Of a stretch of DNA of 64,000 nucleotides, positions 43,572-52,182 are shown piece by piece; position 1 is the first letter of the stretch; each line of letters opens with the position of its first letter. A program made the translations under genes and the position numbers. The notes under the pieces are model-generated. The model was not told the DNA's origin. It saw only the letters and a program-made list of their open reading frames with translations, and searched no databases. This DNA comes from G963676655 sp963676655. Its GTDB lineage: Bacteria > Verrucomicrobiota > Lentisphaeria > Victivallales > Victivallaceae. The stretch lies in assembly GCA_963676655.2 (NCBI GenBank), contig CAXXKX010000003.1:62001-126000 (forward strand), given 5' to 3'.

Positions 43572-46500
43572 TTATTTCAATTTCCAAGTAATATTCTGTT
43601 TTGTTCCGGTTGCCAGTTCCGTCACCGCCAGATTCAAGTCTGAATACTTGCAGTTTATGCCAACTGGATATGATAATTTGTATCGTCCTTTTTCAGCCAG
43701 AACATAGTCAGAAAATACTTCCCCGCTTTTGTCGCTGACGACAATCCGCAGGGGAATGCCCGCGTCAATAACGTTGCCTTCCGGGCCGGTAATTTCGATA
43801 TCAGCCTCAACCGGGCTCCCATAGGAAAAGGTTGCAGGACCAGCAATTTTGACCGCCTTAATCCGGCTGGGCAATACCGCCATCAAACAAGCACCGCCGG
43901 GAGCGATTTCAAGCGCGACCTGAGGATTGACGGCCTTGCCCTCGCTAAAATCTATTATGGTTTCTCCAGACTTAAGGTTATTGAACACGGCATTACATTT
44001 AACTGGTTTATTCAAATCAAGACTCACCAGCATGAAGTATCTTCCATTATCCAATGTAAACTCGGACCAAACAACCTTATTACCGCCATTAATCGTCAGC
44101 GGCACCATCCCGGCACACTTTTTCAAATACGCCATATCAAGACCGTTATGAGCTCCGGAGAATTTCACTTTTGAATTTTTGTCGACGATTACTTTTCCAT
44201 TATCTCGAATGTATTGTTTTATTTTCTCAGCAACGCTTGCAGGCATGAAATCATTGTCAAAGACAATCAATCCCCGGTAGTTTTTGAGAATACCGTTTTT
44301 AACTTCATCATCACTGACGAAATCAACCGGAACATTATTCTTTAAACATTCAAGATAAAGAATGTCAAGCCCCTGGCAATACCTGGTCATTTCAGACAGA
44401 GCCCATTTAAAGGAGGCGTTGGCGTATGACATCAGAATGGCAATCCTTCCCGGCTGCTTGCGCCACTTCTGAACCAACGGACCGAATTTATTGGCAAAGT
44501 TGGCGAGTTTTCCAAATTCATCCCACGGCTCAGTTCCCGGCAGGGAATTATAGTCATACCAGATAGTCCCTTTGGCGCCTCCGGCAATCATGCAGTAGAA
44601 TTGATTGCGGATCATTATTGCCATGGTGTGAGGATTACTCACATAACCGCGATAGTCGGTGCTTTGCCCGGTCGGCCACAAGTCCTTATCACGGTTGCCG
44701 GCCACCGCTTTCGCAGCGAAAGGCAGATGCATATAAGACGGCCTTGCAACATGCGGATAGTAATAATAAACAATCATTGAAGTTTTACCGAACTCGTCAG
44801 GAGGATTCAAGGCCCATTGCGGGTCAAAGGTCATATTGGGATCACCCAGAATATGGCAAAATTTAACGTCAGGAGCAACTTTTTTTACGGCATTATCGTC
44901 AAGGTATCCGAAGGTATCGCCGAATACATCCTTGCTGCGGAAGCGCATCCATTGAATCCAGGCATTCGAGTCGGGAATAATGCCGCCATTTTTGAGAACC
45001 GCCGGATCAGGAGCAACGGGAGCGTCATGACCGGTTTTCTTTTTGAATGCCGCCTTACAGGTGTCGCAATAGCAGGCAATCATACTTTTTCCGGGTTCCC
45101 CGAACATCGCTCCGTCATCGTAACAAAGCATACGCTTTTTGTACCCGGGAAATTTCTTCATGAGCTCAAGATCCTTGACGAGGTGCTCAGCCGCAAACTT
45201 ACGGTTCGCCTCATTTAAAAAACATGGGGAGCTGCTGCGTTTGCCGTAATGGTATTTAGGAATTGAACCGTCTTTCAAGCGCATTTCACGGTCGCCGGGA
45301 AGCTTGCTGCGGATTAGATAATTATGCGCATAGGAACGCGGCAATAATTTCAGCCCATGTCCGAAAGCTATATTATTCATTAGAACTCCTGCCGAATTAT
45401 TGGCCAGGTAACCGCAATCCCCAAGCTTACCTGCTATTGTCGAGGCTATCATATTTCTCTTATACATGGTCGAGCCATTGGCGGAATACAAAGCAATCGG
45501 CAGTTTGCCGCTCTTTACAGGAAGAAATTTGATAGTTTCAATACAGGTTTCCTTCCCTGCAACAGCGGTCAGCTCATACTTCCCGCACTTCAATTTTGAA
45601 GTCGGCAGCAAAGCTTTTATCTCAGGTTTCAGGACAAAACCCTGCTTGAAAACGACATGTTTGTTTTCAGTCAGAGTCACAGTTATCGGAGAACTTATTC
45701 CCGCGGCGCATTTCAGGGTCATTGGAACATCGGAACCCTGATAGAAATTTGTCACAGGCATGACAAAGCTCAATTTTTCAACAACAACCGCCGGAAAATT
45801 TTTCGGAGCGTTAATTGGTTTTCCACGGAAAAGCGCGAGACAGTAAATATCCTGCAGTTCCTTATTGTTTGATGCGTCAGTCTGGTCCGCACGGTAACGG
45901 ATAAAACCGCTATACGGGAATTTAATGTTGTAATTTTTAAAAAATGTGCCGGACTCATCTTTTTTGTCTGACCGGGACAATGATAAAGTAACCCACTTAT
46001 TTTCCGTCAATCTCTGCGGGGTTTCATGCCTGGCACGAAGTCCCCACTTTTTTCCTTCTGCAGTGATTTTTACTTTTACGTGCTGATTATACTTGGCGTT
46101 CTCAAAACCCAGGATTGCGGAACGGACGGTTCTTTGCTTGATGGGCCAACGCATAGCGTTTCTGGTACTTGAGGTAACATTATGAAGCGGTATATTCCCC
46201 GGCCAGACTATTCTGCCCCCGGCATAAAGATATTGTTTCATGGTCACGTCCGGGGTCTTAAAAGTCTCGACAATTTCTTCAGGCGCGGCGCCGGTGGTCA
46301 GTACGCATACCGAACCGTCGGCACCGGATTTTATCTTTTTCTGCATCCAGGTTTTTAACTGTTTAGCGTCAACTACCTTAAATCCGTTTTTTTCAAGATA
46401 CTTTTTTATACGTTCGGGTTCTTCTATCCAGAAAAATTCATGTTTTTTATCATAATAAACGACTTTGTCGTTCATGGCCGGAGCCAGCATGGCTTCACCA

Positions 46501-47096
46501 TAGAGCTTTTTAACCGCCGCCATCCATTTGTTCCGGTCTATCCGGGGGGGAGGGCTGAATGATTTCTCAACTTCAATCTTATCAAACCAGGCATAAGACT
46601 TTTTCCCTGAACCATCCCTGACGCCAAGAGAAATTTTGGCAAACTGTGCGCCTTCCGGAACTTGCACGTAACGTTCTCTCCTGAACCAGTCCTTATTTCC
46701 TTTTACATGAACAAACATATAAATCGGCCTTTCAACGCGAACAGTTTTCCTTCCATCCTTTTTGAAACACTCAAACACGAAACGGCTGTCACCTGCGTCT
46801 TTAATTTTGGCCCAGCCGCTTACCCGGTAAACAGCACCCGGCTGCACTTTGATTAACTGGGTGGCTCCGGTCCAGACTTTAGCATCTGTATTTTCCAGAC
46901 GCAGACTTTTCGGGGCTTTTGCCTCTCCGTCAAGTTCCTGGCTCTTGAAACATTTTTCATCGCTGAAAACATTGCCGGAAGTCCTCCAACCTTTCGTTCC
47001 TGAATCAAATTCCCCGTTCTGCAACTTCGCATTAAACTGTGCTTTTACCGAAATTTGTATGAATATAAATAAGACTAATGTTGTTATTCTGATCAT
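43572..47096 (-). CDS. Exported CBM + GH42-like giant with CxCxxC motif
   Basis: The 1,174-residue protein starts at the ATG at 47096 (AGGGAC site; signal peptide MIRITTLVLFIFIQISVKA); the upstream in-frame extension is rejected. Residues about 22-178 form a CBM4/9-like domain (NGEFDSGTKGWRTSG...VYRVSGWAKI...YAWFDKIEVEKS). A long beta-rich middle follows. The barrel carries MLCYDDGAMFGEPGKSMIACYCDTC (C675, C677, C680), the same cysteine trio as in the 10884 and 31473 proteins. A GH42-like flavodoxin domain comes next (NYRGLIVFDNDFMPASVAEKIKQYIRDNGKVIV). It follows a pilin-like gene after a 132-base gap containing a small hairpin. Confidence 0.72.
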   Translation of the reverse strand: MIRITTLVLFIFIQISVKAQFNAKLQNGEFDSGTKGWRTSGNVFSDEKCFKSQELDGEAKAPKSLRLENTDAKVWTGATQLIKVQPGAVYRVSGWAKIKDAGDSRFVFECFKKDGRKTVRVERPIYMFVHVKGNKDWFRRERYVQVPEGAQFAKISLGVRDGSGKKSYAWFDKIEVEKSFSPPPRIDRNKWMAAVKKLYGEAMLAPAMNDKVVYYDKKHEFFWIEEPERIKKYLEKNGFKVVDAKQLKTWMQKKIKSGADGSVCVLTTGAAPEEIVETFKTPDVTMKQYLYAGGRIVWPGNIPLHNVTSSTRNAMRWPIKQRTVRSAILGFENAKYNQHVKVKITAEGKKWGLRARHETPQRLTENKWVTLSLSRSDKKDESGTFFKNYNIKFPYSGFIRYRADQTDASNNKELQDIYCLALFRGKPINAPKNFPAVVVEKLSFVMPVTNFYQGSDVPMTLKCAAGISSPITVTLTENKHVVFKQGFVLKPEIKALLPTSKLKCGKYELTAVAGKETCIETIKFLPVKSGKLPIALYSANGSTMYKRNMIASTIAGKLGDCGYLANNSAGVLMNNIAFGHGLKLLPRSYAHNYLIRSKLPGDREMRLKDGSIPKYHYGKRSSSPCFLNEANRKFAAEHLVKDLELMKKFPGYKKRMLCYDDGAMFGEPGKSMIACYCDTCKAAFKKKTGHDAPVAPDPAVLKNGGIIPDSNAWIQWMRFRSKDVFGDTFGYLDDNAVKKVAPDVKFCHILGDPNMTFDPQWALNPPDEFGKTSMIVYYYYPHVARPSYMHLPFAAKAVAGNRDKDLWPTGQSTDYRGYVSNPHTMAIMIRNQFYCMIAGGAKGTIWYDYNSLPGTEPWDEFGKLANFANKFGPLVQKWRKQPGRIAILMSYANASFKWALSEMTRYCQGLDILYLECLKNNVPVDFVSDDEVKNGILKNYRGLIVFDNDFMPASVAEKIKQYIRDNGKVIVDKNSKVKFSGAHNGLDMAYLKKCAGMVPLTINGGNKVVWSEFTLDNGRYFMLVSLDLNKPVKCNAVFNNLKSGETIIDFSEGKAVNPQVALEIAPGGACLMAVLPSRIKAVKIAGPATFSYGSPVEADIEITGPEGNVIDAGIPLRIVVSDKSGEVFSDYVLAEKGRYKLSYPVGINCKYSDLNLAVTELATGTKQNITWKLK

Positions 47097-47147
47097 TTTT
47101 GTCCCTGGTATTAATTTTATTTTTTTATTAGTGACATGAGGTCTAAG

Positions 47148-47161
47148 ACAGCCATTGCTGT
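47148..47161 (-). other. Small hairpin between pilin-like gene and giant enzyme
   Basis: ACAGC-CATT-GCTGT is a 5-base stem in the 132-base leader between the pilin stop (47229) and the enzyme start (47096). It might tune expression of the enzyme relative to the pilin. No U-tract follows. Confidence 0.25.
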
Positions 47162-47228
47162 TTTTGCGTACAGCGTGCCTCAGCAACGATAACACTCTCA
47201 TGTATGGTATTAGCTATTTTCCCACGAA

Positions 47229-47912
47229 TCAACGATCGCGGCTCCACCAACCGGAGGAGCGGTGCGACTGATATTCAAGTTCGCCGTATGGGGCATTGTC
47301 AACGTGCGCATCATAGAACAAAATATTGCATCTGCCGGAATGCCTGACAATCCATAAACGCTTATCATATTTTGACCTTACCGCGTTGGCATTCTTTCCC
47401 GGGGGTGTTGTTGTCGGATCGCCGTAGGAATCAGTGATTAAAATTGATTTTGAGGCATGAGGCAATCTGGAAATTTTAGTATAACTATATGTAAGAGCGG
47501 TCCAGTCATCGTAATAATTATATCCGTAACCGCAATTATTATTGGGAATCCCGGTCCTAGGTTTGCGGCCGGCCGGGTATTCGACGACACCGCTGGGGCA
47601 AACATAAACATCGCCTTTTTTCAAGTAGCCCCAAATTGCCCCGTACCAGTATGACTCAAAATCGCTCCATCCCGGAACCTTGTGCATCGGATAATATCCG
47701 TCATAATCGGCGGCATACATCTGAAAAGCCGTACCGATCTGCTTGAGCTTTGATACGCAATTGATAGCATGAGCTCTTTCCCGGGCTTTATTCAATGCCG
47801 GCAGCAGCATGCTGGCCAGGATTGCGATGATCGCGATCACTACGAGCAATTCAATAAGTGTGAAAATTTGCTTTTTCCCAGAATAAATCTGAATTGTTTT
47901 AATACCTTTCAT
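47229..47912 (-). CDS. Prepilin-like protein with N-methylation motif, cassette 4
   Basis: The 227-residue protein starts at the ATG at 47912, which has GGGAGA 7 bases upstream; an in-frame ATG at 47927 overlaps that site and is less likely. The leader MKGIKTIQIYSGKKQI precedes FTLIELLVVIAIIAILAS, with Ile16 at -1. After the helix come SKLKQIGTAFQMYAADYDGYYP and the tail RHSGRCNILFYDAHVD, a His-X9-Asp match with Ala replacing Gly. It is first in the six-gene minus-strand operon, and the AraC regulator is transcribed divergently. Confidence 0.88.
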   Translation of the reverse strand: MKGIKTIQIYSGKKQIFTLIELLVVIAIIAILASMLLPALNKARERAHAINCVSKLKQIGTAFQMYAADYDGYYPMHKVPGWSDFESYWYGAIWGYLKKGDVYVCPSGVVEYPAGRKPRTGIPNNNCGYGYNYYDDWTALTYSYTKISRLPHASKSILITDSYGDPTTTPPGKNANAVRSKYDKRLWIVRHSGRCNILFYDAHVDNAPYGELEYQSHRSSGWWSRDR

Positions 47913-47969
47913 AGTATTGTCTCCCATGTTTGTTTTCTGTGTGCCGGCTGATTTTTGAATTCTAGATAG

Positions 47970-47998
47970 ATTATACTTTGATGACGGATTATAATCAA
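47970..47998 (-). promoter_or_regulatory. Promoter of the pilin/GH92/sulfatase operon
   Basis: On the minus strand TTGATT (47993-47998), 17 bases, then TATAAT (47970-47975). It is the only clear promoter for the minus-strand genes down to 37634. Confidence 0.75.
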
Positions 47999-48008
47999 GA
48001 CAAATATT

Positions 48009-48051
48009 CAGATAAACATATGATATCTTATCAAAAATATAATATTATCTG
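48009..48051. promoter_or_regulatory. Candidate AraC-binding inverted repeat in the divergent promoter region
   Basis: CAGATAA (48009-48015) and TTATCTG (48045-48051) are perfect inverted copies 29 bases apart. They lie just upstream of the operon's -35 box and between the two divergent genes, where an AraC activator would bind. A weak araC promoter (TTGTTA-16-TATATT, 48061-48088) lies beyond. Confidence 0.4.
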
Positions 48052-48141
48052 TATAAACACTTGTTAAAAGATATTATTTGACTATATTTATTATATTGTT
48101 TCATCGCTTTCAAGGTCAAAATAATTATCACGGAACAGATC

Positions 48142-49053
48142 ATGGCAATGCTGAAATACGATGATAAAAAACTTTATTTACACATGGATGACGGAATCTC
48201 AAAATTATGGATTCCGCGCTATAACGACAATTATTCACGCGAATATTTTCCGGACCCTCAGCTTGAGAGTGTCGAAAAATTACCCCTGCACTTATACTTT
48301 GTCAATGAGGAGTTTTGCTACAAGGATTACTATCGTAAACGGGAGTGCTCGAACGTTTTCTCGATTGAATTTGTTTTGGAAGGATCTATGCTTTTTAAAC
48401 AGAATGACGTTGAATTCAGAGTTATGCCGGGAGATATTTTCTTCATTCACATGAATCAGGATGTGGAATATATGACCGGGCCGGAAAACTGCTGTCACCG
48501 TTTAGCGTGCTGTATCGGCGGCAACCAGTTGATGGACCTTTTAACCGCCACTCATATCGTCGGCCGTTCTGTCATGACCCCGGAAAACAAAGAGCGGGTT
48601 GAAGCCATTATGCGCAGTTGCATCACCGAATACCGGGAACGTCGTGAAAATTTTCGGTTACGCGCATCTGTACTCTGCTATGAACTGATGCTGTTACTTG
48701 GACAGGATATTCGATCCTCAGAACAACCGGTCATTCTGAGAAAATCAATTGATTACATGGAACATCATATTTCCCGCAAAATAACCTTGAAACAACTTGC
48801 CGCCGCTGTCGGGACCTCTTCCGCATCTCTTCACCGATTGTTCCAAGCTCATCTCAAAACGTCTCCCATGCATTATTTGATAGATTTGAAAATGAAAGTG
48901 GCGAAATCCCTTTTACTAAATACCAAATATCAGATCCAGGAAATAGCCAATCGAACCGGCTATTCCAGCCCGCTGTATTTCTCTTCTGAATTTACCAAGC
49001 ATGTTGGAGTTTCCCCCCGCAATTACCGCAAACATATGCTTAATGGCCGATAG
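48142..49053 (+). CDS. AraC family transcriptional regulator
   Basis: The 303-residue protein has an N-terminal cupin-like sensing domain (residues about 20-150, with MPGDIFFIHMNQDVEY). Two C-terminal helix-turn-helix motifs follow (ITLKQLAAAVGTSSASLHRLFQAHLKTSPMHYLIDLKMKVAKSLL and IQEIANRTGYSSPLYFSSEFTKHVGVSPRNYR). It is probably an activator of the divergent pilin/GH92/sulfatase operon, responding to a sugar. It is the only AraC-type regulator in the window, replacing the LacI/GntR type of the other cassettes. Confidence 0.93.
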   Translation: MAMLKYDDKKLYLHMDDGISKLWIPRYNDNYSREYFPDPQLESVEKLPLHLYFVNEEFCYKDYYRKRECSNVFSIEFVLEGSMLFKQNDVEFRVMPGDIFFIHMNQDVEYMTGPENCCHRLACCIGGNQLMDLLTATHIVGRSVMTPENKERVEAIMRSCITEYRERRENFRLRASVLCYELMLLLGQDIRSSEQPVILRKSIDYMEHHISRKITLKQLAAAVGTSSASLHRLFQAHLKTSPMHYLIDLKMKVAKSLLLNTKYQIQEIANRTGYSSPLYFSSEFTKHVGVSPRNYRKHMLNGR

Positions 49054-49211
49054 TCCGTTCATTACCAATCATCAACCTAGCCCAATACACTGATTACCAA
49101 ATTGTTATGATTTTATTAAAAACTACATGCTGATTATTTATATATTTACTTTTTCAATTTTCACTCAATTTTCTTTAAGGCCAATTAGTCTTATTTTTTT
49201 AATTTAAGGTA

Positions 49212-49263
49212 TTGACAAATTCGATGAATTGTTGTATAATAAAAATGATAAAACGTTTTATCA
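49212..49263 (+). promoter_or_regulatory. Consensus LacI promoter with 18-base perfect palindromic operator
   Basis: TTGACA (49212-49217), 17 bases, TATAAT (49235-49240): a perfect consensus. TGATAAAACGTTTTATCA (49246-49263) is a perfect palindrome with the central CG of LacI operators, placed over the transcription start. Confidence 0.88.
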
Positions 49264-49288
49264 ATCATTTAATCAGGAACGGGAATCA

Positions 49289-50293
49289 ATGGTAACGCTC
49301 AAAAATATCGCAGAAAACACCGGGGTATCAATTGGCACCGTATCCGCGGTTTTGAATAAGAAACGCGGTGGTATACGAGTCGGTGAAGCCACCCGCCTGC
49401 GAGTGATGGAAGTTGCGAGGCAGCTGAATTATAAACCCAATACCATCGCCCGCGGCCTGCGAACCGGTCGCTCCTATCTGATCGGCGTGTTAATTTCAAG
49501 TCAAATCAATACTTCTTTCGTACCGGAATTGATCCAGGGTATCGAGGAAGTCCTGTTTGAACAGCATCTCGGGATGCTGCTGCTAACCTATAAAGACGTA
49601 GCATCAATGCAGCAGATGGTTGACTTTATGGAAATGAAACATGTTGATGCGGCCATCGTCATCCCGGACGCTCGTGAAGAATACTGGCCGAGTTATATAA
49701 AAATGATGAAGAACCATCCGACCGTCGGAGTGGGCGGTTCAACCATTGGCATAGATATGCCGCGCGTTCATGTAGATACCATGGAATTGATCCAGACAGC
49801 AGTTGATTATCTTCGTAAACTTGGACATCGGGACATCGGAATACTCGGTAATAAAAGTAACCGGCACCAGTGCTTCATTCAATACATGAATGAATTGAAA
49901 ATTCCGATAGACCCGGACTTGCATCTGCTGCAATGTGTCGATTTTGAATCAGGCAGGGATGCCGTGAATATTTTCCGGGCCAAAGGCAAATTACCCTCCG
50001 CTGTATTCTGTTACAGTGATGAAATTGCCGCCGGTTTCATTTCCGGAGCAATTCATAACGGAATAAAAGTCCCGGATCAGGTTTCTGTCGTTGGGGTTAA
50101 CGACTCCGATATCGCAAGTATGCTGACGCCGCTGCTGACCTCAATCGGTCAGCCGAAAGCGGAACAGGGAATCCACGCGGCAAGACTGGCTTTAGAAATC
50201 CTGTCAGGAAATAAACCCGAAAATGACCAGGTCGTACTTTCTCCTTACCTGGCAGAGCGTGAGAGCTGTAAACCTGTAAATAAAGAGAGCTGA
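49289..50293 (+). CDS. LacI family transcriptional regulator
   Basis: The 334-residue protein begins at the ATG at 49289 (MVTLKNIAENTGVSIGTVSAVLNKKRGGIRVGEATRLRVMEVARQLNYKPNTIARGL), with AGGAACGGG upstream. The longer open frame from 49229 lies in the promoter and is rejected. The effector domain is typical (IGVLISSQINTSFVPELIQGIEEVL, GHRDIGILGNKSN, VSVVGVNDSDIASMLTPLLTSIGQP). It heads an operon with a pilin-like protein, a cysteine-rich protein, a giant exported enzyme, DUF4434 and GH2. Confidence 0.93.
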   Translation: MVTLKNIAENTGVSIGTVSAVLNKKRGGIRVGEATRLRVMEVARQLNYKPNTIARGLRTGRSYLIGVLISSQINTSFVPELIQGIEEVLFEQHLGMLLLTYKDVASMQQMVDFMEMKHVDAAIVIPDAREEYWPSYIKMMKNHPTVGVGGSTIGIDMPRVHVDTMELIQTAVDYLRKLGHRDIGILGNKSNRHQCFIQYMNELKIPIDPDLHLLQCVDFESGRDAVNIFRAKGKLPSAVFCYSDEIAAGFISGAIHNGIKVPDQVSVVGVNDSDIASMLTPLLTSIGQPKAEQGIHAARLALEILSGNKPENDQVVLSPYLAERESCKPVNKES

Positions 50294-50352
50294 TCGTAAT
50301 ATTAACAACAGAATTTCCTGTTTTTAAACAATAACTCGAAAGGACCGGAAAA

Positions 50353-51090
50353 ATGAGTCTCAGAAAAACCGCATTCACACTAATCGAACTCCTTGTAGTA
50401 ATTGCTATCATTGCAATCCTCGCCAGCATGCTGCTTCCTGCACTGAACCAGGCTAGAAACAAAGCCAGAGCATCCAAATGCATGAACAATCAAAAACAAA
50501 TCGGCCTTGGCCTGGCACAATATGCCGATGACTACACTGGACTGTATCCCTGCGCCGATGGTAACGGCGGTCAGTGGACCTGGAAACTCTCCCATAATGA
50601 TCTCGGATATATCAATGGCTGGGGAACATTTGTCTGTCCCTCCCTGCCTCCGGCTAACAATATGAACAAAGGCTCAAGCGTCGAATGGAAAATTTCTTAT
50701 TTGACCTATGGCCTGACTGGCACCTATCGTCATGCTTATTCAACTTCTTATCCCATGGGACAATGGATGATCGATACTAAGCGCTGCTGGACGCCAAGCC
50801 GGACTGAAGCGGTCGTGGACAGCATTTCGACCGTTCCACCGTCCTGGGTCTATACTGACGGATTCGCGCCTAACGGTTCGACCTGCCAGTATTTTTATGT
50901 TGACAAACGGACCGACAGCAGTATTAAAATGCACTTGCGCCATAACGACCGGACCAATATGCTGTTTGTCGACGGCCACGTCAAAGCGATGGGCCTGTAT
51001 GACGAGACCGCACGAAATTATTACTTGAAATCCTATGGTATGCGTTCTTTGCTGGCCGCCTACAATCCGTATGTCGGCAATCCGCAATAA
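50353..51090 (+). CDS. Prepilin-like protein with N-methylation motif, cassette 5
   Basis: The 245-residue protein has leader MSLRKTA and FTLIELLVVIAIIAILAS, with Ala7 at -1. It ends in a textbook tail, RHNDRTNMLFVDGHV, where His and Asp-Gly are exactly nine residues apart. It is very similar over its full length to the pilin-like protein at 61879 (shared GTFVCPS/ATFVCPS, NNMN, SSVEWKI/TSVEWKI, YLTYGLTGTYR, VPPSWVYTDGFAPNG), so the two are recent paralogues. It has an AAAGGA ribosome site and is preceded by a LacI gene. Confidence 0.9.
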   Translation: MSLRKTAFTLIELLVVIAIIAILASMLLPALNQARNKARASKCMNNQKQIGLGLAQYADDYTGLYPCADGNGGQWTWKLSHNDLGYINGWGTFVCPSLPPANNMNKGSSVEWKISYLTYGLTGTYRHAYSTSYPMGQWMIDTKRCWTPSRTEAVVDSISTVPPSWVYTDGFAPNGSTCQYFYVDKRTDSSIKMHLRHNDRTNMLFVDGHVKAMGLYDETARNYYLKSYGMRSLLAAYNPYVGNPQ

Positions 51091-51102
51091 GATTGGAGAA
51101 AC

Positions 51103-52131
51103 TTGCTGATAATGTTGGATGAACACGGGATACTGAATGTAAGGCCTTACCAGTTGATGTGCATTATATGCAAGCTGGGAGCGGGAAAAGATTTTGACAA
51201 GGATGACAAGAGCAGACTCGCTGAAATATATCGCATTTTAGCCAATAATCCGTTGCAGATGGTAAGGCTGTGCTGTAACGTCGATGCCGTTTATTTCTAT
51301 CAAAACCCGGGAACGGCGGACGACTCTCCGGAAGGCGAATTGCTTAATTTGAAGCGTGATCTGGATATTATGCAGCGGTTGGGATTAGTCCCCGGTGATG
51401 TCAGGCCGGCTCATGAGCTGTTCAACCGCCTGGCCAACGTTATTACCGCCAGTGACAATATTTGCGGCTATGCCAGGACAACTTCACCCGAATGGCGCGA
51501 ATGTCCGGATGCCCACAGTGGAAACTACGGGAACGGCATCAGGACTAAAGTCATAGATAAAATTTTTCCGCCAAGAACAAAAGAAGATATCGAAGCAGTA
51601 AAGAAATTAGCGATAAAACAGATCGAAGAAGCCGATGAAATCAGATTGATTCCCATGCATTTCATGTGCCTGGCGTGTTACCACAAAGGCGATCAGCAAC
51701 CTGTTCCGATTGAAGATGACCTGCTTTTCGAGGTTTGGGACAGAATCCGCCAGCAACCGGATATTCCGGTCAGAATCGTCAGAAAAGACTGCATGGTATG
51801 CCAGAGCTGCGTTCTCTTTGACACGGAAAGAAAGATGTGCGTACGCGGCGGCAAGATCGGCGCCGAACTGCGCCAATTGCAGAAAGAACTTAATATCCTG
51901 CAGCGACTCGGCTTGAAATTCGGGGACGTTATACCGGCAAATGAGTTATTCACCCGGGTTTTCACAATAATCCCGGAATCGGATGAAATATGCGCGTATG
52001 GGAACGGTAAGATAACCGCACCTGAATGGATGGTATGCGGCAATGAATTTTACAGCCAGGGGCGCAAAGCCTGTCTTGGTATAGAGGGAATATCCTGTGA
52101 TAAAAACTCTGAAACGAGTACTAAGAATTGA
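51103..52131 (+). CDS. Two-repeat cysteine-rich protein of unknown function
   Basis: This 342-residue protein is not recognised. It contains an internal duplication: repeat 1 about residues 16-135 and repeat 2 about 184-313. Matching segments are PYQLMCIIC/PMHFMCLAC, LDIMQRLGLVPGDVRPAHELF/LNILQRLGLKFGDVIPANELF, SDNICGY/SDEICAY and SPEWREC/APEWMVC. Four cysteines are conserved between repeats (C20/C189, C23/C192, C121/C297, C134/C312). Repeat 2 adds a CxxCxxC cluster (C230, C233, C236) with C246. It has no signal peptide or membrane helix. A distant resemblance to DUF1284-type Cys proteins is possible. The start may be TTG 51103 (GGAG 4 bases upstream) or ATG 51112. It is a candidate metal or Fe-S protein within the cassette. 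Confidence 0.75.
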   Translation: MLIMLDEHGILNVRPYQLMCIICKLGAGKDFDKDDKSRLAEIYRILANNPLQMVRLCCNVDAVYFYQNPGTADDSPEGELLNLKRDLDIMQRLGLVPGDVRPAHELFNRLANVITASDNICGYARTTSPEWRECPDAHSGNYGNGIRTKVIDKIFPPRTKEDIEAVKKLAIKQIEEADEIRLIPMHFMCLACYHKGDQQPVPIEDDLLFEVWDRIRQQPDIPVRIVRKDCMVCQSCVLFDTERKMCVRGGKIGAELRQLQKELNILQRLGLKFGDVIPANELFTRVFTIIPESDEICAYGNGKITAPEWMVCGNEFYSQGRKACLGIEGISCDKNSETSTKN

Positions 52132-52182
52132 AGAAACAAAATTAAGAACAAATATAATATTCAATCGATGACGGGAATTAAC

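Noticed and set aside
47097..47201. 35-residue extension of the exported GH42-like giant
   Set aside because: The signal peptide starts at the Met at 47096 with its own ribosome site. A longer start would bury it.
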